Positions 1 to 10,723 of a stretch of DNA of 64,000 nt are shown one piece after another (positions within the stretch are counted from its first letter, which is position 1; every line of letters starts with the position of its first letter). The stretch lies in the NCBI GenBank assembly GCA_018401745.1, contig JAGYJY010000016.1, forward strand, positions 115,190-179,189. Reading direction: 5' to 3'. The notes below the pieces were generated by a model, which worked only from the letters and a program-made list of their open reading frames with translations, did no database searches and had not been told where the DNA came from. Source of the DNA: Pirellulales bacterium. Lineage in GTDB: Bacteria > Planctomycetota > Planctomycetia > Pirellulales > UBA1268. Position numbers and translations under genes: made by a program.

Positions 1-2
1 CG

Positions 3-1187
3 TTCGAGGCAGCCCGCTCCTCGCTCGAGCCGAGCAGGCCCTACCGCGAGTACCGCGTAAACCTGCATGTGCACTCAGCCTTCTCCCACGACAGCCGCGG
101 CGAACTCCCAGCAATCGTGGCCGCAGCCAAGCGGGCCGGCACCGAGGTGCTGATGTTCACAGAGCACCCTGCCGACCACTACGACTTCGTTCTCGACGGC
201 CATCGCGGGCTCCACGATGGCGTGCTCTGCATTCCGGGGGCTGAGACCAGGGGGCTGCTGACCTATCCCACGGCAAGCATGGCAGGCCAGGAATCGCTTG
301 AGCCGGCCGATTTTGTCCGGCGTGTCCGCCAGCAGGGAGGGCTTTCGTTTCTCTCCCACCTCGAGGAGCGTCTCGACTGGGAGCTGCCCGGGCTGACCGG
401 CTGCGAGATCTACAACACCCACGCCGACGCCAAAGAGGAGACGCAACTCTTCGCAAGCCTGCAAAACCCGCTCTTTCTGCTCCGCATCGCGGCGATGGTC
501 AACCGCTATCCGCAGGAGACTTTCTCAGCCCTGCAAGACGACCCGCGGCTCTACCTCGATCGCTGGGATCAGCTCTGCCAGATCGCACCGCACACGGGCG
601 TCGCAGCCAACGATGCCCACGAAAACGTCGGGGTCGTGATCCGGCTGGCCGCCGATGGCAAGGTGGCTGTCACCGATCCCCTCGACGATCCGCTGCTGAC
701 CCTCGACCTGGCCCTCGTGCGACCGCTGCTGGGCGTGGCCGATGAGGCGGAGGAGGGCGAGGAGCTCTTCCGCATGCAGCTCGACCGGTATGAGTTCAGC
801 CTGCGGCATGTCGGCACGCATGTGTTGGCCCGCGAGCTCACCCGGCCGGCCATCGAAGAGGCCCTCGCGGCCGGGCGGGCTTTTGTGGCCTTCGACTGGA
901 TCGCCGACTCGCGTGGCTTCGACTGTCATCTGGCCGCTGCCGATGGGCGGCATGAGATGGGCAGCGTGCTCTCCTGGAGCGAAGGCCTCCAGCTGCGAGC
1001 AGCCGCTCCGCTGCCGGGCCACTGGCGCGTGATCCGCGACGGCGAATGCATCCACGAGGCCGACGGCCGCGAGCTCAGCCTGCCTGTGGCAAAGCCCGGC
1101 AACCATCGCGTCGAGCTCTCGCTGGACGTCGCCGGTGAGCCGCATCTGTGGGTGCTGGGCAACCCGTTCTATCTCCGCTCACGCTGA
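3..1187 (+). CDS. PHP-domain protein, 5' end outside the window
   Basis: The reading frame is already open at base 3, so the start lies upstream. A GTG at 69 is in frame but falls inside the first metal-binding motif, read as NLHVHSAFSHDSRGE, so it is not the start. That motif, FTEHPADHYD just after it, the later LSHLEER and ANDAHEN motifs and the spacing of the histidines and acidic residues fit the PHP metal-dependent phosphoesterase fold. The C-terminal third (from about 750) looks like an all-beta accessory domain of unknown role. Such proteins are usually annotated as PHP or histidinol-phosphatase-like hydrolases; the substrate cannot be told. The stop overlaps the convergent oxidase gene by 9 bp. 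The family is clear and the function is not. Confidence 0.8.
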   Translation, partial: FEAARSSLEPSRPYREYRVNLHVHSAFSHDSRGELPAIVAAAKRAGTEVLMFTEHPADHYDFVLDGHRGLHDGVLCIPGAETRGLLTYPTASMAGQESLEPADFVRRVRQQGGLSFLSHLEERLDWELPGLTGCEIYNTHADAKEETQLFASLQNPLFLLRIAAMVNRYPQETFSALQDDPRLYLDRWDQLCQIAPHTGVAANDAHENVGVVIRLAADGKVAVTDPLDDPLLTLDLALVRPLLGVADEAEEGEELFRMQLDRYEFSLRHVGTHVLARELTRPAIEEALAAGRAFVAFDWIADSRGFDCHLAAADGRHEMGSVLSWSEGLQLRAAAPLPGHWRVIRDGECIHEADGRELSLPVAKPGNHRVELSLDVAGEPHLWVLGNPFYLRSR

Positions 1188-4100
1188 GCGCACGGCTGGG
1201 CAGGCCGCATGCAGGATCTCGACTGGATGGAGGGCCGTGCGCCCTGTGCCATCCTTGATCTGATGGCGGCAGCTGGTGCCCGGAGCGGCGATCACGGTTT
1301 CCGCCCCTGCCTGACGGACTGCCGGAAAGAGCACCATCTCGCCGATCTGCATCGAGAGGTCGTAGTGCCTCCGTTCATAGCCAAACGAGCCAGCCATGCC
1401 GCAGCAGCCAGAGGGAATCGCCTCCACCGTATGGCCCGCAGGAAGCCCCAGCAGCTGCAGCGTTGGCTCCAGGGAGGCGAGCGCCTTCTGGTGGCAGTGG
1501 CCGTGCACAAGGATGCGGCGAGGCGTGGTGTCGAAGTCGGCAGCAGTGAGCGTGCCGGCGGCCATCTCGCGGGCCAAAAACTCATCAATCAGCAGGCAGT
1601 TGGCTGCCAGCGTGCGAGCAGCGGGCTCAAGCTGCTGCGGCACGAGGTCGGGCACCTCGTCGCGGAAGCCCAGGATCGCCGATGGCTCGATCCCCAGCAG
1701 CGGCGCGTCGTCGCTGACAACCGGGCCGAGCAGCTCGAGGTTGGTCAACCGCGAGGGTGCGGGCATCCCGAAGCAGCCCCTTGGAGATCTTGGCTCTCCC
1801 GCTTTCCACATGCTCTGGGATGTCCACGGTGTAGCCGAGGGCCTCAAGCAGCTGCACCGCCTTGATGCCAATCTCCGCATCGAGGGTGTCTGAAAACTCG
1901 TCACAAAACAGATGCACCCGCCCTCGGCGGCCGTCTCCCCGATCTCGGCTGGGACGGCGAACCCACTCCGAGAGCGTGGTGGAGGAAACCGGCGGCAGCG
2001 AACGGGCGGTGTGAAAGCCCAGCGTCAACTTGATCAGCCTCGAAATCACCGGAGCACGGAAGAGGGCATTCACCAGCCAGGGCGCCAACGCCGCCAGCCG
2101 CATGGCCCGCGGCATCTCTGCGACGAGCCGAGTCCGCATGGGCACCCCCTGGGCATCGTGCCGGTGCTGCTCCCACTCAGCCTTGAGCCGGGCCATGTCG
2201 ACGTTGGAGGGGCACTCGCTCTTGCAGGCCTTGCAGGAGAGGCAGAGGTCGAGCACCTCGGCGAGTTCTGGACGGCTCCAGGGATCGGCCGAGCGAGGAT
2301 CAGAGAGGGCCGCCCTGAGCATGTTGGCCCTCGCCCGCGTGGAGTCCTGCTCGTTGCGGGTGGCCATGTAGCTGGGGCACATCGTGCCGCCGGCCCCCGG
2401 TGGCTTGCGGCACTGGCCAACCCCCGTGCACTTCTCGGCCGCTCGCAACACGCCGCCGGTGTCGGCGAAGCGAAAGACGGTGTGGTGGTGTGGCTCGGGC
2501 TCACCCGGCAGGATCCGCAAGGAGGAGTCCATCGGCGGAGTGTCGATGATCTTGTTGGGATTGAAGATCCCCTGTGGATCAAAGAGCCGTTTGACCTGCT
2601 CAAGATGGCGGTAGCAGGCATCGCCCACCATCATGCGGAGAAACTCACCGCGGAGCCGGCCGTCGCCATGCTCGCCGCTGAGGCTGCCGCGATACTTCTT
2701 CACAAGCGCGGCAACGTCGGTGGCGACTGAGCGAAACATTGCCAGGCCCTCTGCCGATCGTAGATCAAACAGCGGCCGCAGATGCAGCTCGCCGGCTCCG
2801 GCATGGGCGTAGTGCACACAGTCGATGCCATACTTCTCAGCCAGCAGCCGGTCAAACTCGGCGACATAGGCCGGCAGGTCTTCGACGGCAACAGCTGTGT
2901 CTTCCACGATCTCGCGGGGCTTGGCATCCCCCGGCAAGTTGTTGACGAGGCCCTGGCCGGCCCGCCGCAGTTCCCAGACCTTCGCGCCTTCCGCACCCTC
3001 AAGCACAGGGAAGGCGTAGCCAAGCCCTGCCTCCTGGAGACGTTCCCGCATCGCGGCCACGTCGCCGCTTCGTCGGTCCGCGTCGGCATGCTTAAGCTCA
3101 ACGACGAGCACCGCGCCCGGCTCGCCCACCACAAAGCTGCGGTTGCGGGCCTGCTCGAGGTTGTCTTTGGTGCAGCTGAGAATCTTGTCGTCGATCAGCT
3201 CGCAGCCGGTCAGCTCGCTGCCGTTCGGGTCGGCCAGCCGTGGCCTGCTTTGCATCACGATCACCGTCGCCCGCAGGGCCTCATCGACGCTCTGGCAGTG
3301 CACACACAGCAGGGTTCCCGGCGGCGGGAGGGAGATCAGGCCGAGCTCATACTCCACTCCGAAGAAGAGCGTGCCTTCGGAGCCCGCCAGCAGCCGGCAG
3401 AGGTTGAAGGGCATCTCGCTCTGCGGCTCAAAGCACGACGCATCGAGCAAGGCATCGAGGGCATAGCCTGTGTTGCGGCGGGTGACCTGCGGATTGGGAA
3501 AGCTCTCGCGGATCGTCTGCCGCGTGGCCTCATTGCCGAGCAGGTCGCGGAGCCCGCGGTAGATACGAGTCTCCAGCGAATCCGCCGCCTCGCACTTCGA
3601 CGCAAACTCCCCGGGGGTCAGCGGGCCGAAGCTGACCTCCGACCCGTCGGCAAGAAAGCCACGGGTGCTCACGAGGTGGTCGCGGGTGGAGCCGTAGGCG
3701 ATGGAGTTGGAGCCGCAGGAGTTGTTGCCCACCATGCCGCCGATCATCGCCCAGTCGGCAGTCGAGGTTTCGGGGCCGAAGAAGAGCCCGTGTGGAGCGA
3801 GGAAACGGTTGAGCTCATTGCGGACAACGCCCGGCTGCACCCGCACCCGCCGCCGCTCAAGATCGAGGCTGAGAATGCGGTTCATATGACGGCCAGCATC
3901 AACCACGATGCCACCGCCCACGACCTGCCCAGCCAGCGACGTGCCCGCCGCCCGCGGGATGATGCCGACCCGCTCGATCCCAGCAAAGCGGATCAGCTCA
4001 CGGACATCGGCATCCGTCTTCGGAAAGGCCACAGCCTCCGGCTGCTGCTGATACTCCGAGGCGTCGGTCGCGTAGATCCCGCGGGCTACCCGATCGCTCC

Positions 4101-4188
4101 GCACCTCACCTTCAAGGATCTGGCTCAGCGTCGCATACCGAGCCCCCGCCGCTGTCACACCGATCGAGTCTTTGACCTGCGTCACCAT
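1179..4188 (-). CDS. FAD-binding and (Fe-S)-binding oxidoreductase (D-lactate dehydrogenase/glycolate oxidase-like), one +1 frameshift
   Basis: About 1003 residues once one frameshift is bridged. The N-terminal FAD-binding domain has PRAAGTSLAGQ near residues 80-90. The FAD-oxidase C-terminal domain follows. Two ferredoxin-type cysteine clusters come next (CTGVGQC...CP near 583 and CLSCKACKSECP near 646), then a CCG domain (CHQKAL, CCGMAGSFG). This order is typical of YdiJ/Dld-II-like enzymes that oxidise 2-hydroxyacids such as D-lactate or D-2-hydroxyglutarate and pass electrons to a carrier. ATG 4188 is preferred over GTG 4194 because GGAG lies 5 nt upstream. The frame breaks near 1743-1749, where removing one base joins ...DARTLAVD to NLELLGPVV. 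No promoter was assigned, although TATAAC lies upstream in the 4200-4215 region. Confidence 0.85.
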
Positions 4189-4290
4189 CACCACTCCACG
4201 ACCACGCCCGTTATAAAAACTCCATCATACCGGCGTGTTTTGTGAGCGAGGGGAAGACCGCGCGGGGATGGGTGGAGACCGCGCGCTGGA

Positions 4291-4315
4291 GGTCCGGCTC
4301 GGCAGGCGGCAAAAG
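4291..4315 (+). repeat. 25-nt shared intergenic block, copy 1
   Basis: A block starting GGTCCGGCTCGGCAGG and ending in CAAAAG is identical to the one at 48638-48662. Both are preceded by a similar GAGACC(G/A)CGC stretch and both lie upstream of a 73-nt cloverleaf element. It is part of the modular repeats filling 4189-4917, a 729-bp stretch where no gene is supported. Confidence 0.7.
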
Positions 4316-4415
4316 TCTCGTCGCTGGGCCAGGATAGGCCTAAACGCTCCTCGAGCGTTCGCCGACCCGCCGAGCCTCCACTTTTCTGTCAAGGAGCGAA
4401 GGGTGAGGCAGAGAA

Positions 4416-4443
4416 CGGGACGGGTCCTCGGGCCGCGAAGCGA
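4416..4443 (+). repeat. 5' fragment of a 73-nt cloverleaf repeat
   Basis: This matches the first 28 nt of the 73-nt element (CGGGACGGGTCCTCGGG then the GCCGCGAAGCG hairpin start). It stops there, and a complete copy begins 13 nt later. The matching 3' fragment is at 4538-4564, so the two halves flank the full copy. Confidence 0.75.
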
Positions 4444-4456
4444 ATGCACACGCAAG

Positions 4457-4529
4457 CGGGACGGGTCCTCGGGCCGCGAAGCGGCCTCGGCTTTGCCGAG
4501 GTGCCTCCGGCACCCGAAGACCCGTCCCG
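4457..4529 (+). repeat. 73-nt cloverleaf palindromic repeat, full copy 1
   Basis: The outer arms CGGGACGGGTCCTCGGG and CCCGAAGACCCGTCCCG pair over 17 positions with one mismatch. They enclose three perfect hairpins: GCCGC-GAA-GCGGC, CCTCGGC-TTT-GCCGAGG and GTGCC-TCC-GGCAC. Against the other copies the changes fall mostly in the loops (TTT, ACA, ATA; TCC, TGC), as expected for a folded DNA or RNA element. No transposase is encoded nearby. Confidence 0.85.
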
Positions 4530-4537
4530 TTCAATCC

Positions 4538-4564
4538 GCCTCCGGCACCCGAAGACCCGTCCCG
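4538..4564 (+). repeat. 3' fragment of a 73-nt cloverleaf repeat
   Basis: This matches the last 27 nt of the 73-nt element (GCCTCCGGCACCCGAAGA then CCCGTCCCG). It lies 8 nt after full copy 1. With the 5' fragment at 4416-4443 it looks like the other half of a copy split by the full one. Confidence 0.7.
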
Positions 4565-4607
4565 CTCACTGCAGCGCCCGCACCGCCGCCGCCGCCCCGG
4601 CCGCAGG

Positions 4608-4834
4608 CCGCCGCTCCTGCGGCGGACAGGCCGTCCTTAAAACCGTAAGCGAGGGGTGAGCCCGGGCCGAATGAGCCGGCCTTGCAGTCGAGCGAAGCCC
4701 GGAGGGCGAAAGCGAGAATGCACGAGTGAGCGAAGCCAGGATGGCGAAGCGAACGCTCGGCGAATCGGCCTGGGCTCACCCCGAGCGACCCCGAACGCTC
4801 GGCTCATCGGCCCGGGCTCACCCCGAGCGACCCC
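4608..4834 (+). repeat. 211-bp intergenic repeat, copy 1 (with leading hairpin)
   Basis: The core is 4624-4834; a variable hairpin precedes it (GCCGCCGC-TCCT-GCGGCGG). The 5' arm GGGGTGAGCCCGGGCCGA (4653-4670) is the reverse complement of TCGGCCCGGGCTCACCCC in the second of two tandem 42-bp units (4751-4792 and 4793-4834). It pairs almost as well with the first unit. Three more copies of the same length and orientation lie at 35.4, 43.5 and 48.8 kb. This copy sits in a divergent intergenic region upstream of the FG-GAP gene. The apparent short reading frame through it is judged non-coding. Confidence 0.85.
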
Positions 4835-4917
4835 GCTCTCGCACCCCAGCCATCCCAGCGGCATACTCTCAGCATCGGGGTGATTCCAATCAGCAAAACA
4901 AAAGCGAGGGGAGCAGC

Positions 4918-6150
4918 ATGAGGTCGTTCGTCCAGAGCAGAGGTCTGCAGCAGATCGCCATCACCGCCGGGCTGATGGCCGCTATCACCGCACTGACGAC
5001 GGCAGCCTTTGCGGCCGAAGGAGACGTCGCCTTCGAGAAGATTCCCCTCACGGCAACCTTCCACGCCGAAGGCTCTGGCATTGGCGACTTCAACCGCGAC
5101 GGTCAGGGCGACGCTGTCTACGGGCCCTACTGGTATGAGGGGCCCGAGTTCACCAAGCGGCATGAGATCTACCCGCCGGAAGACTTTGATCCCAACGGCT
5201 ACTCCAACAACTTCATCACCTTCGTTCATGATGTGGACGGCGACGGTTGGACCGACGTGCTGGCCAATGTCTGGCCCGGTAAGGAGGTGGCCTGGTTTCG
5301 CAATCCAGGCGAACAGGGCGGGCGGTGGGAGCGGCATCTGGCCTTCCCCGTGGTCGACAACGAGTCACCGCAGTTCGCCGACGTGAACGGTGATGGGAAG
5401 CCAGAGCTCGTGTTTCACACCGGCGGCGTGCTCGGCTTTGCGGCCCCCTCCGACGCCAGCGGCACTGAGCGATGGCTGTTTACCCCCTGCTCGGAGATGC
5501 ATGGCTGGGGGCAATACACCCACGGTCTCGGGCTGGGCGATGTCAACGGCGACGGGCGGGTGGATTTGTTGATGAGCGAAGGCTGGTGGGAGCAGCCTGA
5601 GTCGGCAGCTGGTTCGCCTTGGAAGAAGCATCCGTTTCCGTTCGGGTCGGGTGGAGCGCAGATGTATGTCTATGACGTGGATGGCGATGGTGACGGCGAC
5701 GTGATCACGAGCCTCAAGGCCCACGACTATGGGCTCTCGTGGTTTGAGCAGGTCGCCGGTGATGATGGAGAGATCGATTTCGTCGAGCATGCGATCCTGC
5801 CGCCGGTTGCTGAGGAGACCCTCGCCGGAGCCCAGTTCTCACAGCCCCACGCGATCGAGCTTGCCGACGTCAACGGTGACGGCCTGATGGACATCATCAC
5901 CGGCAAGCGGTTCTGGGCACACGGCCCGAAGGGTGATGCCGATCCGGAAGGAGCGGCGGTGCTCTACTGGTTTGAACTGGTGCACACAGCCAGTGACGAC
6001 GGTGTGCGTGTCAGCTACCGACCGCACAGGATCGACAACGACTCCGGCGTCGGCACGCAGTTTTCGGTTGGCGACCTCAACGGTGACGGCAAAGTCGACA
6101 TCGTGATCGGCAACAAAAAGGGCGGCTTCGTCTTCCGGCAGAAGCCGTAG
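4918..6150 (+). CDS. Secreted FG-GAP/VCBS repeat protein
   Basis: This is a 410-residue protein. ATG 4918 gives a good Sec signal peptide (hydrophobic core AITAGLMAAITALTTAAFA, cleavage about after AFAAE) and has GAGGGGAGC upstream. The frame extends upstream into the repeat region, so the longer form is rejected. The mature part is a string of calcium-type D-x-N/D-x-D-G loops (DFNRDGQGD, DVDGDGWTD, DVNGDGKPE, DVNGDGRVD, DVDGDGDGD, DLNGDGKVD), as in FG-GAP/VCBS beta-propellers. Planctomycetes carry many such exported proteins, and most have no known role. It is probably periplasmic or surface-located. Nothing in the neighbourhood defines a partner. Confidence 0.85.
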   Translation: MRSFVQSRGLQQIAITAGLMAAITALTTAAFAAEGDVAFEKIPLTATFHAEGSGIGDFNRDGQGDAVYGPYWYEGPEFTKRHEIYPPEDFDPNGYSNNFITFVHDVDGDGWTDVLANVWPGKEVAWFRNPGEQGGRWERHLAFPVVDNESPQFADVNGDGKPELVFHTGGVLGFAAPSDASGTERWLFTPCSEMHGWGQYTHGLGLGDVNGDGRVDLLMSEGWWEQPESAAGSPWKKHPFPFGSGGAQMYVYDVDGDGDGDVITSLKAHDYGLSWFEQVAGDDGEIDFVEHAILPPVAEETLAGAQFSQPHAIELADVNGDGLMDIITGKRFWAHGPKGDADPEGAAVLYWFELVHTASDDGVRVSYRPHRIDNDSGVGTQFSVGDLNGDGKVDIVIGNKKGGFVFRQKP

Positions 6151-6394
6151 CGCCGCTATGCGAGCGGCCCAACTCGCCCGATCCAGCCGCCAGTTGCGGC
6201 GTGTGAGACGATCGTTCACACTCGTCGATCTCGTCAGGGATCCATATCGAAGGCCTCTTCAGGGGAGCCATTGATGGCTGCTGCCGCTTCTGCTGTTTTG
6301 CCCGAAACGAACAACGTTGCCGCCACGCTTGATCGCGGCATGGACGCGTGACCCTTCGCTCTTCTTCCATCTTCGCCCCAGGAAAGGCAGATCC

Positions 6395-7426
<1,032 letters not shown>

Positions 7427-7462
7427 CGACACACAGCCAGAGAAGCAAAGGAATCCACGACC

Positions 7463-8596
7463 ATGGCAAAACCCCTCCGCATCGGCATGATCGGCTACGG
7501 CTTCATGGGCCGCGCCCACACCAACGGCTACAACCGCGTGAAGGACTTCTTCGACCTGGAGTATCTGCCCAAGCTCCAGGCCGTCGCCGCACGCGATGCG
7601 GAGAAGGCTCAGGCCTTTGCTGATCGCTGGGGCTATGAGCGTGTGGAGACCGACTGGCGGAAGCTCGTGGCTGCCGACGACATCGACGCGATCGACATCT
7701 GCACGCCCAACAACCTGCATGCCGAGATCGCCATCGAGGCTGCCAAGCATGGCAAGGCGATCCTCTGCGAGAAGCCGTTGTCGATGAACACGGCGGAAGG
7801 CGAGGAGATGTGCAAGGCCGTTGAGGCAGCCGGCGTGCCGAACACGGTCTGGTACAACTACCGCCGCATTCCGGCTGTCACGCTCGCCAAGCAGCTGATC
7901 GACTCCGGTCGGCTGGGCCATATCTACCACTACCGTGCCAACTTTCTCCAGGACTGGACGATCAACGCCGATCTGCCCCAGGGGGGTGCGGCGCTGTGGC
8001 GGCTCGATGCCAAGGCGGCCGGCAGCGGCGTGACTGGCGACCTGCTCGCCCACTGCATCGACACGGCGATCTGGCTCAACGGCAGCGTCAAAGACGTCAC
8101 GGCCATGACTGAAACGTTCGTCAAAGAACGGGAGCACACGCTCACCGGCAAGGTCGAGCCCGTCGAGATCGACGATGCCTGCTCCTTCCTCTGCCACTTC
8201 CAAAACGGGTCGCTCGGCCTTTTTGAGAGCACCCGCTACGCCCGTGGCCACAAGGCGCTCTACACCTTTGAGATCAACGGCGCCGACATGAGCCTCAAGT
8301 GGGATCTCCACGACCTGCACCGGCTTGAGATTTTTGACTACAAGGATGCCGGCCCCGAGCGCGGCTGGAAGAGCATCCATGTGACCGATGGCGACCATCC
8401 CTACATGGACAAGTGGTGGGTGCCGGGCTTGGCGATCGGCTACGAGCACTCGTTTGTGCATCAGGTGGCCGACTTCCTGGCCGCCTATGCCAAGGGTGAG
8501 CCCTGCTCGCCGACCTTCCGCGACGCCCTGGAAACCCAGAAGGTCTGCGACGCGGTGCTGACCAGTGCCAAGAGCCATCAGTGGGTGAATGTGTGA
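7463..8596 (+). CDS. Gfo/Idh/MocA family oxidoreductase
   Basis: 377 residues, with AAAGGA upstream of ATG 7463. The N-terminal Rossmann fold has [12 protein letters not shown] near residues 8-19, and the family motif CEKPLSMN is near residue 103. The C-terminal domain has the substrate-facing [14 protein letters not shown] segment. The family oxidises or reduces sugars and inositols with NAD(P). Planctomycete genomes contain many exported members, but this one lacks a signal peptide and is cytoplasmic. It overlaps the next gene by 4 bp (GTGA), so the two are probably translationally coupled. Confidence 0.9.
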   Translation: MAKPLRIGMIGYGFMGRAHTNGYNRVKDFFDLEYLPKLQAVAARDAEKAQAFADRWGYERVETDWRKLVAADDIDAIDICTPNNLHAEIAIEAAKHGKAILCEKPLSMNTAEGEEMCKAVEAAGVPNTVWYNYRRIPAVTLAKQLIDSGRLGHIYHYRANFLQDWTINADLPQGGAALWRLDAKAAGSGVTGDLLAHCIDTAIWLNGSVKDVTAMTETFVKEREHTLTGKVEPVEIDDACSFLCHFQNGSLGLFESTRYARGHKALYTFEINGADMSLKWDLHDLHRLEIFDYKDAGPERGWKSIHVTDGDHPYMDKWWVPGLAIGYEHSFVHQVADFLAAYAKGEPCSPTFRDALETQKVCDAVLTSAKSHQWVNV

Positions 8597-9591
8597 GCAA
8601 CGCTGCAGCCCCACCCCGCATCCTGCTGACCACAACCTCGTTTCAGGACACACCCGGCCGCCACCACGACCTCCTCGCCGAAACCGGCTGGGAGATTGTG
8701 ACGGCCCGGGGGCCGCTGAGCGAAGCCGACACGCTGGCTGCGGTCGGTGAGGTCGATGGCTATATCTGTGGCGACGACGCGATCTCCCGGGCGGTGCTCG
8801 AGAAGGCTCGCCCGCGGCTGAAGGTGCTCAGCAAGTATGGCATCGGTGTCGACAAGATCGACGTCGCCGCCTGCACCGAGATGGGCCTTCCGCTGCTCTT
8901 CACCCCTGGCGTCAACCACACGACGGTTGCCGAGCACACCTTCCTGCTGCTCTTGGCCCTTGAGAAGCATCTGCTCTTCCACTGCGACTCCACGCGAGCT
9001 GGCGGCTGGAAGCGGAAGACGGGCCACGAGATCCTCGGCAAGCGGATCGGCATCGTGGGCCTGGGCCGCATCGGCCGTGAGGTGGCGATCCGTGCCCGCG
9101 CCTTTGGCATGCAGGTGACGGGCTACGATCTCTACTGGGACGACGCCTTTGCCGCCGAGCACGCCATCGAGCGGGCTGCCACGATCGACGATGTCTTCGC
9201 GGCAAGCGATATCCTCTCGCTGCACACCAACCTCACCGACGAGACCCGCGACCTCGTGCGGGCTGAGACGATTGACCGCATGAAGCCGGGCGTGATCATC
9301 CTCAACTGTGCCCGCGGCGAGATCGTCAACACGGCCGACATGGCCTCAGCACTGCAGAGCGGCCGGGTCGCCGGCTACGGCACCGACGTGCTCGACGCCG
9401 AGCCACCGCCAGCTGATCACCCGCTGCTCGGGCTGCCCAACTGCATCGTCACGCCACACGTCGGCAGCCGCACGAGCGAAAGCGTGGAGCGGCAGGCCGT
9501 CGCCGCCGTCACCAACCTGATTCATGCGATGCGAGGCGAGAAGCCGCTCGCCCAGGTCAACCCTGAGGTTCCGGTCACCAAGCATGTCTGA
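8593..9591 (+). CDS. D-isomer-specific 2-hydroxyacid dehydrogenase (phosphoglycerate dehydrogenase-like)
   Basis: 332 residues if GTG 8593 (4-bp overlap with the previous stop) is the start; GTG 8581 is an in-frame alternative. The NAD-binding motif is [12 protein letters not shown] near residue 155. The catalytic triad is visible as Arg in NCARGEIV, Glu in DAEPPP and His in TPHVGSRT. The family reduces 2-ketoacids or oxidises D-2-hydroxyacids. It lacks an ACT or other regulatory tail, unlike full-length SerA. Because it sits in the sugar-acid operon, a catabolic role is more likely than serine synthesis. Confidence 0.88.
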   Translation: MSNAAAPPRILLTTTSFQDTPGRHHDLLAETGWEIVTARGPLSEADTLAAVGEVDGYICGDDAISRAVLEKARPRLKVLSKYGIGVDKIDVAACTEMGLPLLFTPGVNHTTVAEHTFLLLLALEKHLLFHCDSTRAGGWKRKTGHEILGKRIGIVGLGRIGREVAIRARAFGMQVTGYDLYWDDAFAAEHAIERAATIDDVFAASDILSLHTNLTDETRDLVRAETIDRMKPGVIILNCARGEIVNTADMASALQSGRVAGYGTDVLDAEPPPADHPLLGLPNCIVTPHVGSRTSESVERQAVAAVTNLIHAMRGEKPLAQVNPEVPVTKHV

Positions 9592-10672
9592 AGTTTTCCA
9601 TGTCGTGCCGCCTGAGGCCCACGAACGGATCATCCGCGAAGCGTATCGCCAGCGTGGCTTTAACGACGCCGAGAGCAGCCATGCGGTGGCCCTGGCAGCC
9701 GCAGCCACACGCCACGGCATCCGCACCCACAACGCAATCAAGGCCCTCCACCTCGACGACCTTTTCGGCTCCAAGGTGGGCGGCTGCGTGCCAGGTGCGG
9801 CGATCCGGCGGCTGCCGAGCCGCTTTGAAGCGACCGAAACCTGGGACGCGGGCAAGAAGCTTGGCCAGGCAGTGGCCTGGGAGGCGATCGATCGCTGCAT
9901 CGAACTGGCCGACCGGTATGGCACCGGCACTGTTGCCGTCGACAACGCCTTCCACTACCTCTGGGGTGGCGGCTACGTGATGGAAGCCGCCGCGCGTGGC
10001 TACATCGCCTACACCAACTGCACGGCATCGCTGGCCGAGGTCGTGCCCTTTGGCGGCAAGCATCCCACGCTCGGCACCAACCCACACTCCTGGGGCTTTC
10101 CTACCACCGACGCGGTCGGCTTCCCGATCGTGATCGACTGGGCCACGTCGATGGTGGCAATGGGCCGGGTGCAGCAGTTCCTCCGCGAGGGCACGCAGCT
10201 CCCGCCCAATGCCGCGGTCGATGCTCATGGCCAGCCCACCACCGATCCCGCCCAGGCCAAGGCCCTTCTCCCTTTTGGTGCCCACAAAGGCTACGGGCTG
10301 TCGCTGATCAACGAGGTGGTGGCCGCGCTGATCGGCGGCTCCCTCCCCACGATCCGCAGCCGTGCCCCAGTCGCCGGCGAGAAGCAGAGCTGCTGCTTCT
10401 ATTTCCAGGTGACCCACCCGGAAGCGATTAGTGGCGGTGCCTTTGCCGCAGGTCGCAGCCAGGCTGACAACATCAAGGCGGTGCTCGCCGACATCCTCGG
10501 CCACGGCAACGACCGCTGCCTGCTCCCCGGGCAGCTCGAAGCCGATGCGGCCAGGCGGTCCGACGCCGCCGGCGGCCTGCTCTTCTCCACCGCCGAAGTC
10601 GAGGCCTTAAACGAGATCGCCCGCGAAGCCGACACCGCACCGCTCGACCCTGCAGGTCTTGCCACCGCCTGA
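9584..10672 (+). CDS. Ldh family NAD(P)-dependent oxidoreductase (malate/L-lactate/diketogulonate reductase type)
   Basis: 362 residues from ATG 9584, overlapping the previous gene by 8 bp. The sequence matches the YbiC/YiaK/DpkA fold, which is distinct from the classical Rossmann lactate dehydrogenases. Visible features are the conserved His in RHGIRTHN near residue 45, the VDNAFHYLWGGGYV segment, GTNPHSWGFPT and PFGAHKGYGLSL. Family members reduce 2-ketoacids including 2,3-diketo-L-gulonate. The position between a 2-hydroxyacid dehydrogenase and a KDG-type kinase suggests a step in sugar-acid degradation. The substrate remains inference. Confidence 0.85.
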   Translation: MSEVFHVVPPEAHERIIREAYRQRGFNDAESSHAVALAAAATRHGIRTHNAIKALHLDDLFGSKVGGCVPGAAIRRLPSRFEATETWDAGKKLGQAVAWEAIDRCIELADRYGTGTVAVDNAFHYLWGGGYVMEAAARGYIAYTNCTASLAEVVPFGGKHPTLGTNPHSWGFPTTDAVGFPIVIDWATSMVAMGRVQQFLREGTQLPPNAAVDAHGQPTTDPAQAKALLPFGAHKGYGLSLINEVVAALIGGSLPTIRSRAPVAGEKQSCCFYFQVTHPEAISGGAFAAGRSQADNIKAVLADILGHGNDRCLLPGQLEADAARRSDAAGGLLFSTAEVEALNEIAREADTAPLDPAGLATA

Positions 10673-10723
10673 CGCTTCCCAGACGTTCCCCACCCACTCC
10701 CGTTCGTGCCCCACGAAACTGCC

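Noticed and set aside
2782..4245. A plus-strand open frame of 487 codons opposite the FAD oxidase.
   Set aside because: The minus strand encodes clear FAD-binding motifs over the same bases; the plus-strand product has no recognisable features.
4656..4834. A reading frame starting MSPGRMSRPCSRA is open through all four 211-bp repeats and could be a conserved small protein.
   Set aside because: The nucleotide sequence is nearly identical in all copies, so conservation of the frame carries no information. The product is an odd Arg/Ser/Pro-rich string without a ribosome-binding site, and the frame ends differently in each copy.
4751..4834. Two tandem 42-bp units, considered as the start of a CRISPR or minisatellite array.
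   Set aside because: There are only two directly adjacent units with no spacers, repeated in the same pair form in all four elements, and no cas genes are present.
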